Below are positions 50,122 through 59,466 of a DNA stretch of 64,000 bases, one piece after another (positions within the stretch are counted from its first letter, which is position 1; every line of letters begins with the position of its first letter). The position numbers were made by a program, and so were the translations under genes. A model generated the notes under the pieces. It was not told the origin of the DNA. It was given only the letters and a program-made list of their open reading frames with translations, and ran no database searches. This stretch comes from Faecalicatena contorta (GTDB taxonomy: Bacteria > Bacillota > Clostridia > Lachnospirales > Lachnospiraceae), in assembly GCF_039521745.1 (NCBI RefSeq), contig NZ_BAAACT010000004.1; one strand, 5' to 3'.

Positions 50122-50406
50122 ATGGAAGAGCGGCAAATGCCCAAGGCGCATAAACTCGTTGTAAATAACAGAAAGACAAGTATGGTCACCGGTGTCCTGG
50201 ATGTTCTTTCTTTTGATTTAAATGAAATCCTGCTGGAGACGGAACAGGGCATGTTGATGGTTAAAGGAACCGATCTGCATGTGAACCGTCTCAGCGTAGA
50301 AAAGGGAGAAGTGGATCTGTCAGGCAATATCGACAGCATTGCATATTCCAGCGTAAATCAGGCCGGCCGGCAGAATGAAAATTTTTTCGCAAAACTGTTT
50401 AAGTAG
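50122..50406 (+). CDS. yabP: Sporulation protein YabP
   Basis: A 94-residue YabP/YqfC-family protein: HKLVVNNRKTSMVTGVLDVLSFDLNEILLETEQGMLMVKG.. is the family core. Needed for spore formation in other species, in the mother cell. AAGGGGGAAAG precedes the ATG, and the next gene (yabQ) begins 8 bp after its stop. Confidence 0.92.
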   Translation: MEERQMPKAHKLVVNNRKTSMVTGVLDVLSFDLNEILLETEQGMLMVKGTDLHVNRLSVEKGEVDLSGNIDSIAYSSVNQAGRQNENFFAKLFK

Positions 50407-50414
50407 GCACGCCT

Positions 50415-50747
50415 ATGATGCTGGGAATCGGAAAAGAAGCGATTATATTTTTCTACGCGGGGCTGTCCGGGATAGTGATACTTTTCAGCTACCAGATACT
50501 CAGGCTGATGAGGCGCCTCATACCTCACCATATCGTGGTTGTAAATCTGGAAGATCTGTTGTATTGGCTCGGAGTGAGCGTGTATCTGTTCCGACAGATG
50601 TATATGACAACATATGGTAGCATAAGATGGTTCTTCATACTAGGTGTTGTATGCGGAATAGTGCTGGCGAATTTCATACTCTCAATTGCGAAAAAAATAT
50701 ACGGGAAAATGAAGAAAAGCCTTGAAAAAAGAAAGAAAAACCGATAG
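50415..50747 (+). CDS. yabQ: Spore cortex biosynthesis protein YabQ
   Basis: A 110-residue membrane protein with three or four predicted helices (FFYAGLSGIVILFSYQIL, then LLYWLGVSVYLF, WFFILGVVCGIVLANFIL) and a basic tail. Its position and composition match YabQ, required for cortex formation. No strong ribosome site is seen before the ATG, so coupling to yabP is likely. Confidence 0.85.
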   Translation: MMLGIGKEAIIFFYAGLSGIVILFSYQILRLMRRLIPHHIVVVNLEDLLYWLGVSVYLFRQMYMTTYGSIRWFFILGVVCGIVLANFILSIAKKIYGKMKKSLEKRKKNR

Positions 50748-50801
50748 AATGAATTTATTAAGCAGGGGTGTTTAATAAGATGATAAGTTGGGTGAGTATG
50801 A

Positions 50802-51140
50802 ATGGCAAATAAGAAATCTACAGGGACACAGCGGCGCAAAAGCCGTAAGCGGAGTTCTGGTTTTGGTTACCATCGGCGCAGTGCAGCCTTAATTACTATG
50901 ATATTAGTATTACTGGGATGCGTGCTGACGGTGAATGCAGTGACCCTGCAGGCCAAGAACAAGAGCTATAAGCAACAGGAGGCAGAGCTGAAAGCTCAGA
51001 TCAATGAGCAGAAAGAGCGCGCCGAAGAGATAAAAGAATACGAAGAGTATGTTAAGACAGACGAGTACATAAAAGAAGTTGCTGAAGAGAAGCTGGGTCT
51101 TGTTGACCCCAATGAGATTATATTTAAACCGGCTCAATAA
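50802..51140 (+). CDS. divIC: Septum formation initiator (FtsB/DivIC)
   Basis: A 112-residue single-pass division protein: basic cytoplasmic tail (1-26), membrane helix at about 28-47 and extracellular coiled coil (50-85, QAKNKSYKQQEAELKAQINEQ), ending EKLGLVDPNEIIFKPAQ as usual. It joins FtsL and DivIB at the septum. The GGGTGAG site is weak. Confidence 0.92.
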   Translation: MANKKSTGTQRRKSRKRSSGFGYHRRSAALITMILVLLGCVLTVNAVTLQAKNKSYKQQEAELKAQINEQKERAEEIKEYEEYVKTDEYIKEVAEEKLGLVDPNEIIFKPAQ

Positions 51141-51156
51141 CAATACTACGAAAGAT

Positions 51157-51185
51157 AAGCTCCAGGAGAATTCCTGGAGCTTTTG
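51157..51185 (+). terminator. Terminator after divIC
   Basis: AAGCTCCAGGA (51157-51167) / TCCTGGAGCTT (51172-51182) followed by TTT. Confidence 0.88.
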
Positions 51186-51334
51186 TCGTGGTATAGAATA
51201 TTCCAGCGGATATACCGTATTGCGATAAGCCGGCGGGGGAGATGCGCAATATGGCAGATGCCGCTGAGATTGGTTTCTGAAACGAAACTCATTTTTATGT
51301 TTTATAGAAAATACGAAGAATAGGAGGGGAAAGC

Positions 51335-52735
51335 ATGGAAGAAGGACAAGTATTACATTCCAGCCCCTATGTGGCCCAGATTGAAAAATTTGCAGATTCC
51401 CTGAAACAACTGTCCCACACATTTTTAAAACTGGAAGAAAAGAAAAAAACATTCAGCAGCGAAGAAATAGAGGAAATGTTCGAAAAAGTGAAAGGAAAGG
51501 TCTGCAAAAACTGTGAAAAGTGTTCCTGGTGCTGGGGAGAGAACTTTGTCCACACCTACCAGATGGGATACGAGATACTGTCGGCAGTGGACAGTTATGG
51601 CAATGAACTGAACACGGAGACAAAAAGAAAGCTGCAGCAAAGGTGTATTATGGCTCCAAGATTTTTGCGGGAGATGCTGGAGGCTTTCCATGAAGCGCGG
51701 CAGAATATGATCTGGATTAACAGGATTGCCCAGAGCCGGGAAGGGTGCGCTGTTCAGATGGATACATTTGCAGATATGATCCGCAGTACGGCGAAAGAGC
51801 TGGAGGACAGCATGTTTACTGACGAGCGTCTGGAGAAGAAGATCAGCGCGCACCTGAAACGAAAAGGAATACGGGTATTGTACACGAACTTTTTTATGAA
51901 CCGCGAAGGAAAGTACGAGGTGCATATAACCGCCCGGGCCATGCAGAATGAATGTGTCACAACAAAGGAGCTGGTCAGGGGCGTATCAGAAGTGATGGGG
52001 CGGCGGTTCGTACTGGACGGGGCCCACTGTCAGATGCTGGGAAGAGACTATACGACCGTAGTATGCATGGAAGGCCCGGCATTCTATACATTGCAGGGAG
52101 TTGCGCGGATTGGAAAAGGCTGCAGCCAGATATCGGGTGACAACTTCATGATGATGGAGCTGTCCGGAGGCCGTCAGGGAGTGGCCTTATCGGACGGCAT
52201 GGGTTCCGGAGAAAAAGCGTGCCGTGAAAGCACGCTCGTAATTGAGCTTCTGGAGGAGCTGCTGGAAGCCGGTTTCCCGGAAAAAACCGCCATACAGATG
52301 ATCAACACAACCCTGGTCATGGGGAGGGAAGAAATTCATTTCTCCACAATAGACATGAGTGTATTTGACCTATATACAGGCACCTGTGAATTAATAAAAG
52401 CAGGTGCGTCCTCCACCTTTATCAAAAAAAAGGACAAGGTAGAACACCTGAGTTCCACCAGTCTTCCAATCGGCGTCCTGCACACCATCGAAATAGATTC
52501 AGTAAAACGCCAGCTGGAGGACGGAGATTTCGTCATCATGGTAACCGACGGCATCATGGATGCCCTCCCCGTAGGAGAGCAGGACATCCTGCTGGAGACG
52601 ATCATACAGGGAACCGCCATGAATAACCCAAAAGAAATGGCACATCATATCCTCGAACAGGTACTGAATTGGAATGGGGACGCGGCGCCTATGGATGACA
52701 TGACAGTCCTGGTAGTCGGCCTCTGGGAGTGCTAG
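51335..52735 (+). CDS. SpoIIE-family PP2C phosphatase without membrane domain
   Basis: A 466-residue PP2C-type phosphatase in the spoIIE position. Motifs: GGRQGVALSDGMGSGEKACRES at about 280 (metal-binding Asp), ETLLMV-like IMVTDGIMDALP at about 400, DDMTVLVVGLWEC at the C-terminus. The N-terminal half contains a Cys-rich segment (CKNCEKCSWCW, about 52-62) like the SpoIIE regulatory region. B. subtilis SpoIIE has ten membrane helices before it, and none is encoded here. It would dephosphorylate SpoIIAA to free sigma-F. AGGAGGGG precedes the ATG. Confidence 0.83.
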   Translation: MEEGQVLHSSPYVAQIEKFADSLKQLSHTFLKLEEKKKTFSSEEIEEMFEKVKGKVCKNCEKCSWCWGENFVHTYQMGYEILSAVDSYGNELNTETKRKLQQRCIMAPRFLREMLEAFHEARQNMIWINRIAQSREGCAVQMDTFADMIRSTAKELEDSMFTDERLEKKISAHLKRKGIRVLYTNFFMNREGKYEVHITARAMQNECVTTKELVRGVSEVMGRRFVLDGAHCQMLGRDYTTVVCMEGPAFYTLQGVARIGKGCSQISGDNFMMMELSGGRQGVALSDGMGSGEKACRESTLVIELLEELLEAGFPEKTAIQMINTTLVMGREEIHFSTIDMSVFDLYTGTCELIKAGASSTFIKKKDKVEHLSSTSLPIGVLHTIEIDSVKRQLEDGDFVIMVTDGIMDALPVGEQDILLETIIQGTAMNNPKEMAHHILEQVLNWNGDAAPMDDMTVLVVGLWEC

Positions 52736-52739
52736 GGGG

Positions 52740-53060
52740 CGAGCGGTATTAGGCGGAGGGGGGCGCCTTGGGAAGCGGACATAGTGTCGTCTGGAAGCGG
52801 GGGATGACTGTAAGCTGGCGTAGTGTAAAAAAGCAGGAAAACCGGGGCAACCTGGACACATCACGGGAAGCCCTGATGGCTTCCCGCGCTGGGTCCAGGA
52901 ATTTTTGTGATTCGGAATCACAAAAATTACCCCGGTTTTCCTGCTTTTTTACTTTACGCCAGCTAACAGCCATCCCACGCTTCCAGACGACACTATGTCC
53001 GCTTCCCAAGGCTTGGCGCATCCGGCCGTAATAGGCGCCCGCTTCGCGGGTTGCGCACGG
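52740..53060. repeat. Giant Y-shaped inverted repeat 2
   Basis: Left arm 52766-52847 and right arm 52930-53011 are close inverted copies over about 82 bp, with weaker pairing outward to about 52740 and 53060. Between them are two hairpins, 52851-52899 (CCTGGAC..GTCCAGG) and 52900-52928 (AATTTTTGTGATT / AATCACAAAAATT). Sequence is GC-rich and the frames inside are artefacts. Confidence 0.87.
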
Positions 53061-53134
53061 ATGGGGATGGCGGATGGCTGCAGCCTGCACGGGACGGTCC
53101 GGGCTGGGGCGGATTATTGCCGAGGGGTCAAGAT

Positions 53135-53159
53135 GATTCACTGGCCCCGCCAGTGAATC
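53135..53159. repeat. Hairpin between the two giant repeats
   Basis: GATTCACTGGC (53135-53145) / GCCAGTGAATC (53149-53159), a perfect 11-bp stem with a 3-nt loop. The flanking 53061-53134 holds no gene. Confidence 0.7.
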
Positions 53160-53166
53160 CCCATCA

Positions 53167-53529
53167 AACTAATTTTCTTAGTAAAAGGATGAACATAGCC
53201 TGGCTGAAATGGGGAGGAGGATGCCGGGGAAGAAACGGGGAAGGGCACGGGAAGTGTAGAGCGCACGGTTTAGAAGTACTTACGCCAAAGACACCGCCCG
53301 CGGGGGATGGGAAGTGATTTTCCAAAATCACTTCCCAGTACATCATGCGGCGAGAAAGCATCCGGCTTTCTCGCCGCATGATGTACGTGCCCCCGCGGGC
53401 GGTGTCTTTGGTGTTAGTACTTCTCCGTAAGCGGGTCACTTCCCGTGCCCTTCCCCGTTTCTTCCCCGGCATCCTCCTCCCCATTTCAGCCAGGCGTACT
53501 CCCCCTTGCATTTCCCTCAAAAATTAGTT
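53167..53529. repeat. Giant Y-shaped inverted repeat 3
   Basis: Arms 53198-53306 and 53400-53495 pair imperfectly over about 100 bp, with outer pairing to 53167 and 53529 (AACTAATTTT / AAAATTAGTT). Two inner hairpins: 53309-53336 (GGAAGTGATTTT..) and a long 53338-53396 (22-bp stem). It ends 11 bp before the tilS ATG. Same architecture as repeats 1 and 2. Confidence 0.87.
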
Positions 53530-53540
53530 ATAGTTTACTT

Positions 53541-54980
53541 ATGGAAAAGGTTTTGGGGTTTATTGAGCGTTATCAGATGATTGTGAGTGGAGATAAGATT
53601 GTCGCAGGTATATCGGGCGGAGCGGATTCGGTATGCCTTCTTTTTGTGCTGCTGGAACTTCGTGAGAAAATGGGGATTGAGATTGTGGCTGTACATGTGA
53701 ATCACGGGCTTCGCGGGGAGAATGCTAAGCGCGATGAGGTGTTTGTGCAGGAACTGTGCAGGAAACATGATGTAAAATGTGTGGTTTATCATGAAAATGT
53801 GGAATCAATTTCCAAAAAACGGAAACAATCTGTTGAGGAGGCTGGCCGTGTTGTGCGCAGAGAGGCTTTTGAGAGGACTCTGCTTGCGTGCGGGGGAACT
53901 AAAATTGCTATGGCCCATCATCAGAATGACAATGCGGAGACGCTCCTTATGAATCTGGCCCGGGGAACCGGGCTGAAGGGACTTGGCGGGATTCAGCCTG
54001 TGGCGGGAAATATCATCCGTCCGCTGCTCTGCTTGAACCGCAGGGAGATCGAGCGGTTTGTAGAGGAGATTGGCTGCGGGTTCTGCCAGGATGAGACAAA
54101 CGAGGAGGATGACTATACGAGAAACCGGCTGCGTCATCAGGTCATCCCTGTTTTGGAAGAACAGGTCAATGCGCAGGCCGTGCGCCATATGAATGAGGCG
54201 ATGGAGCAGATACGCGGGCTGCAGGATTATATGGAGATGCAGACGGAGCAGGCCTGCCGGAACTGCGTTGCCAAGCAAAAGGACGGGAGCCTTTGTATTT
54301 ATGAAGCCGGATACCGGAAGCTTCACCGGGTGCTGCAGGGCCTTCTGATCAGAAGATGCCTGAGCAGGGCCTCAGGAGCCGAAAGGGATATTACCATGGC
54401 ACATGTGGAAGCTGTGGCCGGACTGTTTGAGAAACAGACTGGCAGAAGCAGGGACCTGCCATATTCGGTGAAGGCCGTCAGGAATTATGACGGTGTTGTG
54501 CTGAAGAAGAAAACTGATGTGCAGAAAAAGGGTTTTGCCCCTATACAATTACGTGTACCGGGAATTACCAGGGTACCGGAACTGAATCTGACGATATGCT
54601 GTAGTATACTGGAAAAACCGGCTGATTTTTCGGCAAAACAAGCACCTCAAAAAACCTACACGAAATGGTTTGACTATGATATAATAAAAGGTGACCTGAT
54701 TATCAGGCCCAGACAGGGACGGGACAGCATCGTGATTGATAGAGACGGACGGAGCCAGAAGATCAAGTCCTATTTTATTAATGAGAAGATACCGTCCGAA
54801 GAGCGGGACTGTGTTCCGTTAATTGCAGATGAGAAGCAGATTATATGGATATTGGGGTATCGTATGAGCAGTGCCTGCCAGATAACCGTGCAGACGCACC
54901 GGGTACTGGAGATAAAAGTAACGGAGGAAAAAAGTGATGTCAGAGAAGATTACGGTTTTAGTATCAGAAAAAGAAGTTGA
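53541..54980 (+). CDS. tilS: tRNA(Ile)-lysidine synthase
   Basis: A 479-residue ATP-pyrophosphatase that modifies the wobble C of the AUA-reading tRNA-Ile to lysidine. PP-loop SGGADSVCL at about 26, HVNHGLRG at about 53, and AHHQNDNAETLLMNLARGTG at about 128. The C-terminal TilS substrate domain contains RPRQGRDSI. The frame continues upstream into the giant repeat, but the ATG at 53541 gives the family N-terminus. No ribosome site precedes it (AGTTTACTT), unusual for this genome. Confidence 0.9.
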   Translation: MEKVLGFIERYQMIVSGDKIVAGISGGADSVCLLFVLLELREKMGIEIVAVHVNHGLRGENAKRDEVFVQELCRKHDVKCVVYHENVESISKKRKQSVEEAGRVVRREAFERTLLACGGTKIAMAHHQNDNAETLLMNLARGTGLKGLGGIQPVAGNIIRPLLCLNRREIERFVEEIGCGFCQDETNEEDDYTRNRLRHQVIPVLEEQVNAQAVRHMNEAMEQIRGLQDYMEMQTEQACRNCVAKQKDGSLCIYEAGYRKLHRVLQGLLIRRCLSRASGAERDITMAHVEAVAGLFEKQTGRSRDLPYSVKAVRNYDGVVLKKKTDVQKKGFAPIQLRVPGITRVPELNLTICCSILEKPADFSAKQAPQKTYTKWFDYDIIKGDLIIRPRQGRDSIVIDRDGRSQKIKSYFINEKIPSEERDCVPLIADEKQIIWILGYRMSSACQITVQTHRVLEIKVTEEKSDVREDYGFSIRKRS

Positions 54981-55464
54981 CGAAAGAATCGAATTATTAG
55001 GGAAACAGATCAGCAAAGACTATGAGGGGCGGCAGGTTCATTTGATCTGTATCTTAAAGGGCGGCGCATTTTTTATGTGCGAGCTTGCCAAGAGGATTAC
55101 CGTGCCGGTATCCATTGATTATATGAGTGTAAGCAGCTACGGCAACAGAACGTCATCCAGCGGAGTAGTGCGTATTGCCAAAGACCTGGATGAGTCGATC
55201 GAGGGAAAGGATGTCCTGATTGTGGAGGATATCATTGATTCCGGAAGAACATTGTACTATCTTATGGAAACGTTAAGACAGCGCCACCCAAAGAGCCTTC
55301 ATCTGTGCACGCTCCTGGATAAGCCTGAAAGAAGAGAGAAAGACGTGAAAGTAGATTATGTAGGATTTGAGATACCGGACGAATTCGTAGTCGGCTATGG
55401 CCTGGACTACGCTCAAAAATATAGAAATCTGCCATATATAGGTGTGGTGGAAGGAGTAGAATAG
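54937..55464 (+). CDS. hpt: Hypoxanthine phosphoribosyltransferase
   Basis: A 175-residue enzyme salvaging hypoxanthine/guanine with PRPP. PRPP-binding loop VLIVEDIIDSGRTLYYL at about 95, substrate region DYVGFEIPDEFVVGYGLDY near 150. The ATG at 54937 follows GGAGG (the frame also has a GTG at 54934), and the gene overlaps tilS by 44 bp, so it is translated in the same operon. Order tilS-hpt-ftsH is conserved in Firmicutes. Confidence 0.94.
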   Translation: MSEKITVLVSEKEVDERIELLGKQISKDYEGRQVHLICILKGGAFFMCELAKRITVPVSIDYMSVSSYGNRTSSSGVVRIAKDLDESIEGKDVLIVEDIIDSGRTLYYLMETLRQRHPKSLHLCTLLDKPERREKDVKVDYVGFEIPDEFVVGYGLDYAQKYRNLPYIGVVEGVE

Positions 55465-55480
55465 GAAGGAGTACACACCA

Positions 55481-57301
55481 TTGAACAACAAAAAGTATAA
55501 AAGCATGGGCGGTGCGACATTTCTTACATTTATTGTGATTGTCTTCCTTGCACTGTGGCTTACAAACAGATTCCAGGTGAAAGACCAGGAGATGACAAAC
55601 CAGCGCTTTGTACAGGAAGTAAAAGATAAAAATGTACAGGATGTTATCATTAAGCAGAATAAGACCGCTCCCACCGGAGTTGTGACCGTGACGCTCAAGG
55701 ACAGCGGGGCTGTAAAGCAAGTTACTACATCTGATGTAGAGAAGACGCAGGATATTCTGGATAAGGCGGGGATAGAGTATAAACTGCTGGATGTTCCCCA
55801 GGATTCGTGGTTTACAACGATACTGGTACCGCTTCTGATCACATTTTTGGGAATCACAGTGATCTTTATGTTTATGAACCGTCAGGGAGGCGGGGCCAAT
55901 GCCAAGGCGATGAATTTTGGCAAGAGCCGCGCAAAGATGACTACGGATACGGACAAAAAGGTGACATTTGCGGATGTGGCAGGTTTAAAAGAGGAAAAAG
56001 AGGAGCTGGAAGAGATTGTAGATTTTCTCAAGTCTCCTAAAAAATATATTCAGGTTGGTGCAAGAATTCCCAAGGGCGTCTTGCTTGAGGGGCCTCCTGG
56101 AACCGGTAAGACGCTGCTTGCAAAAGCCGTTGCAGGGGAAGCCGGAGTTCCGTTTTTCAGCATCTCGGGTTCCGATTTTGTGGAGATGTTTGTCGGTGTC
56201 GGCGCATCCCGTGTGCGTGACCTGTTTCAGGATGCGAAGAAGAATTCCCCCTGTATTATTTTTATCGATGAGATTGATGCCGTTGCAAGGCGCAGGGGAA
56301 GCGGCCTGGGCGGCGGACACGATGAACGGGAGCAGACGCTGAACCAGCTGCTTGTAGAGATGGATGGTTTTGGTGTGAATGAAGGCATCATCGTGATGGC
56401 GGCAACCAACAGAAAAGATATTCTCGATCCCGCAATTTTAAGGCCGGGACGATTTGACAGAAATGTAATCGTTGGGCGCCCGGATGTGGGCGGACGAGAG
56501 GAAATCCTGAAAGTCCACGCAAAGAATAAACCGCTGGGAGACGATGTGGATCTGAAGCAGATTGCACAGACCACGGCTGGATTTACCGGCGCGGATTTGG
56601 AAAACCTGCTGAATGAGGCGGCGATCCTTTCTGCAAAAGAGGGCCGTGTGTTCCTGCAGCAGTCCGATATCCGCCACGCTTTTATAAAAGTTGGAATCGG
56701 GCCGGAGAAAAAGAGCCGTATTGTTTCAGAAAAAGAGCGCAGGATTACCGCGTACCATGAGGCCGGCCATGCGATTCTCTTCCATGTGCTTCCGGATGTG
56801 GGGCCTGTTTACAGTGTATCCATTGTTCCGACAGGAGGCGCGGGCGGTTATACGATGCCTCTGCCGGAGAAAGACGATATGTTCAATACAAAGGGGCATA
56901 TGCTCCAGGAGATTACGGTGTCACTTGGAGGACGTGTGGCGGAAGAGGAAGTGTTTGACGATATCACCACAGGCGCATCACAGGATATCAAACAGGCAAC
57001 GGCGATTGCCCGTTCTATGATTATGAAGTTTGGTATGTCTGAGCGGCTGGGGCTGATCAACTATGATAACGACAGCGATGAAGTATTTATCGGACGGGAT
57101 TTTGGACACACATCCAGGGGCTACGGTGAGAAGGTAGCCAGCACGATTGATGAAGAAGTGAAGAGAATCATTGACGAATGCTATTTGAAAGCAAGATCTA
57201 TTTTAAAAGAATACGATTCTGTATTACAGGCTTGTGCTAATTTGCTGTTGGAAAAAGAAAAAATTACGAGAAGTGAATTCGAGGCACTTTTTGGAGAGTA
57301 G
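55481..57301 (+). CDS. ftsH: ATP-dependent zinc metalloprotease FtsH
   Basis: A 606-residue membrane protease. Two membrane segments (about 9-27 and 107-126) flank an extracellular domain. AAA+ domain with Walker A GPPGTGKT at about 203, Walker B IIFIDEIDA and second region of homology ATNRKDILDPAILRPGRFDR. Zinc site HEAGH at about 425. It degrades misfolded membrane and regulatory proteins as a hexamer. The start is TTG at 55481 after AGGAAGGAG. The next ATG is at 55505. Confidence 0.95.
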   Translation: MNNKKYKSMGGATFLTFIVIVFLALWLTNRFQVKDQEMTNQRFVQEVKDKNVQDVIIKQNKTAPTGVVTVTLKDSGAVKQVTTSDVEKTQDILDKAGIEYKLLDVPQDSWFTTILVPLLITFLGITVIFMFMNRQGGGANAKAMNFGKSRAKMTTDTDKKVTFADVAGLKEEKEELEEIVDFLKSPKKYIQVGARIPKGVLLEGPPGTGKTLLAKAVAGEAGVPFFSISGSDFVEMFVGVGASRVRDLFQDAKKNSPCIIFIDEIDAVARRRGSGLGGGHDEREQTLNQLLVEMDGFGVNEGIIVMAATNRKDILDPAILRPGRFDRNVIVGRPDVGGREEILKVHAKNKPLGDDVDLKQIAQTTAGFTGADLENLLNEAAILSAKEGRVFLQQSDIRHAFIKVGIGPEKKSRIVSEKERRITAYHEAGHAILFHVLPDVGPVYSVSIVPTGGAGGYTMPLPEKDDMFNTKGHMLQEITVSLGGRVAEEEVFDDITTGASQDIKQATAIARSMIMKFGMSERLGLINYDNDSDEVFIGRDFGHTSRGYGEKVASTIDEEVKRIIDECYLKARSILKEYDSVLQACANLLLEKEKITRSEFEALFGE

Positions 57302-57360
57302 AAGAGTAATGGGGCAAGTACTTCCAGAGGAGGGAGGGCTTGCCCCTAAGGAGGTTTTTT

Positions 57361-59406
57361 ATGAATAAGGACGCACTATTTTGTGATGGAACGTCCAGCT
57401 ATGTGTTTCCTGCAGAGCCTGATGAGTATGAGAAAGTGAAGCTTAAGTTCAGAACGGCAAAGGATGACGCAGATGAAGTTTGTATTTTAACCAAAACGGG
57501 TGGGCATAAAATGAAGAAGACAGACTCCCGTGGGGAGTTTGATTATTATGAGATAGATTGGCAGCTGGGGAACGAACCCTTTTCCTACAGCTTCGAGGTG
57601 AAAAAAGATGGGGAGACCTGCTATTTTAACAGGTGCGGAGTGGCGAAGGAGATTATGGATTTCTACGCCTTTGTCATAGTTCCGGGATTTTCTACGCCGG
57701 ATTGGGCAAAAGGGGCTGTGATGTATCAGATATTTGTTGACAGATTCTTTAACGGCGATGAGTCCAACGATGTGGAGGACTGGGAATATATTTATATCGG
57801 GGAGCCGTGCCAGAAAGTAACGGATTGGGATCAGCTGCCCCAGGCCATGGATATCCGGAGATTTTACGGCGGGGATCTGCAGGGAGTCATGGATAAGCTG
57901 GATTATTTAGAGGATTTGGGCGTGGAGGTTATTTATTTTAATCCGCTGTTTGTCTCGCCGTCCAATCACAAATACGATATACAGGACTACGATTATATAG
58001 ATCCACACTATGGGAAGATTGCAGAAGACGGAGGGCTGGTTCTTCCGGAGTGGGCCGCAGATAATATCGAGGCCACCAAATACCAGAAACGCACCGGTAA
58101 TAAGGCGAACCTGGAGGCCTCCAACCAGCTGTTTATCGATCTGGTGGAGGCTATGCACAGCCGGGGGATGCGTGTGATTCTGGACGGAGTATTCAATCAC
58201 TGTGGTTCCTTCAACAAGTGGATGGATAAAGAGCGGATCTACGAGCAGCAGGAAGGATATGAAAAAGGGGCGTTTGTCAGCTCAGATAGTCCGTACCGCT
58301 CATTTTTCCATTTCTTTAATGAAAGCGATTCTGCCTGGCCGTACAACTATGCATATGACGGATGGTGGGGGCATGATACGCTGCCCAAACTAAATTACGA
58401 GGATTCTCCGCTGTTGGAGCAGTATATCATGGATATTGGAAAGAAATGGGTCTCCCCTCCATTTAATGTAGACGGCTGGCGCCTGGATGTAGCGGCAGAC
58501 CTTGGATACAGCAACGAGTATAATCACATGTTCTGGAAACGGTTCAGGCAGGAAGTGAAGAAGGCCAGGCCGGATGCGCTGATTCTGGCGGAGCATTACG
58601 GCGACCCGGCGGAATGGCTGCAGGGGGATGAGTGGGACAGCGTCATGAATTACGATGCATTTATGGAACCGGTGACATGGTTTCTGACCGGAATGGAGAA
58701 GCACAGCGATGAGCGGCGTACAGATCTCTGGGGCAATGGAGATAACTTTGTAAATACAATGCGGCATTTTATGGCTACGATGCTGACACCGTCGCTGCAG
58801 GTTGCGATGAACGAACTGTCTAACCATGACCATTCCCGCTTTTTGACTCGTACCAACCACATTGTCGGTAGAGTGGAGCATCTAGGCTCAAGAGCAGCAG
58901 AGGAAGGGGTCAACCATGCGGTTATGCGGGAAGCAGTTGTGATCCAGATGACATGGATCGGTGCGCCTACCATATATTACGGGGATGAGGCAGGCCTCTG
59001 CGGATTTACGGACCCGGATAACAGACGGACATATCCATGGGGAAAAGAAGACCGGCAGATGCTGGAATTCCATAAAGAAATAATCCGCATTCATAAGAGC
59101 GAGAAGCCTCTGAAGCAGGGGTCGCTGCGGATGCTGTACTGGGCGGACAATATACTGGCGTACGGCAGATTCCAGGAGGATGAGCAGATTGTGGTAGTCC
59201 TCAATAACAGCAAAGAGCTCCGGGAAGTGACGGTTCCGGTCTGGATGGCGGAAGTGCCCGTGACGGGCCGGATGGAACGCCTGCTCTACAGTTACGAGGA
59301 GGGCTATACCGTGGAGCCGGATGTTTATCTGATCCACAGCGGGGAGGTCGTGCTGAATATGGGACGGCATTCGGCGCTTGTTATGAGAACAAAACGTGAA
59401 GATTAA
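57361..59406 (+). CDS. GH13 alpha-glycosidase (neopullulanase/maltogenic amylase type)
   Basis: A 681-residue amylase-family enzyme. N-terminal CBM34-like beta domain (about 1-110), TIM barrel with the conserved regions GVFNHCG at about 277, DGWRLDVAAD (nucleophile Asp) at about 368, LAEHYGDP (acid/base Glu) at about 400 and NELSNHDHSRF (transition-state Asp) at about 487, then a C-terminal beta domain. Cytoplasmic (no signal), so it degrades imported maltodextrins or pullulan fragments. TAAGGAGG at 57346-57353 identifies the ATG at 57361. Confidence 0.9.
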   Translation: MNKDALFCDGTSSYVFPAEPDEYEKVKLKFRTAKDDADEVCILTKTGGHKMKKTDSRGEFDYYEIDWQLGNEPFSYSFEVKKDGETCYFNRCGVAKEIMDFYAFVIVPGFSTPDWAKGAVMYQIFVDRFFNGDESNDVEDWEYIYIGEPCQKVTDWDQLPQAMDIRRFYGGDLQGVMDKLDYLEDLGVEVIYFNPLFVSPSNHKYDIQDYDYIDPHYGKIAEDGGLVLPEWAADNIEATKYQKRTGNKANLEASNQLFIDLVEAMHSRGMRVILDGVFNHCGSFNKWMDKERIYEQQEGYEKGAFVSSDSPYRSFFHFFNESDSAWPYNYAYDGWWGHDTLPKLNYEDSPLLEQYIMDIGKKWVSPPFNVDGWRLDVAADLGYSNEYNHMFWKRFRQEVKKARPDALILAEHYGDPAEWLQGDEWDSVMNYDAFMEPVTWFLTGMEKHSDERRTDLWGNGDNFVNTMRHFMATMLTPSLQVAMNELSNHDHSRFLTRTNHIVGRVEHLGSRAAEEGVNHAVMREAVVIQMTWIGAPTIYYGDEAGLCGFTDPDNRRTYPWGKEDRQMLEFHKEIIRIHKSEKPLKQGSLRMLYWADNILAYGRFQEDEQIVVVLNNSKELREVTVPVWMAEVPVTGRMERLLYSYEEGYTVEPDVYLIHSGEVVLNMGRHSALVMRTKRED

Positions 59407-59420
59407 AGCAGAAGGAAGAA

Positions 59421-59466
59421 AATCTCTTAGATTAGTGGTATGATATAATCTAAGGGATTTTTTATA
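59421..59466 (+). terminator. Terminator after the GH13 gene
   Basis: CTTAGATTA (59426-59434) / TAATCTAAG (59446-59454), extended outward by AATC/GATT, followed by a run of T. Confidence 0.87.

Noticed and set aside
52768..53527. Several 60-130-residue frames in giant repeats 2 and 3
   Set aside because: Same reason: mirrored low-quality frames generated by the inverted repeats.
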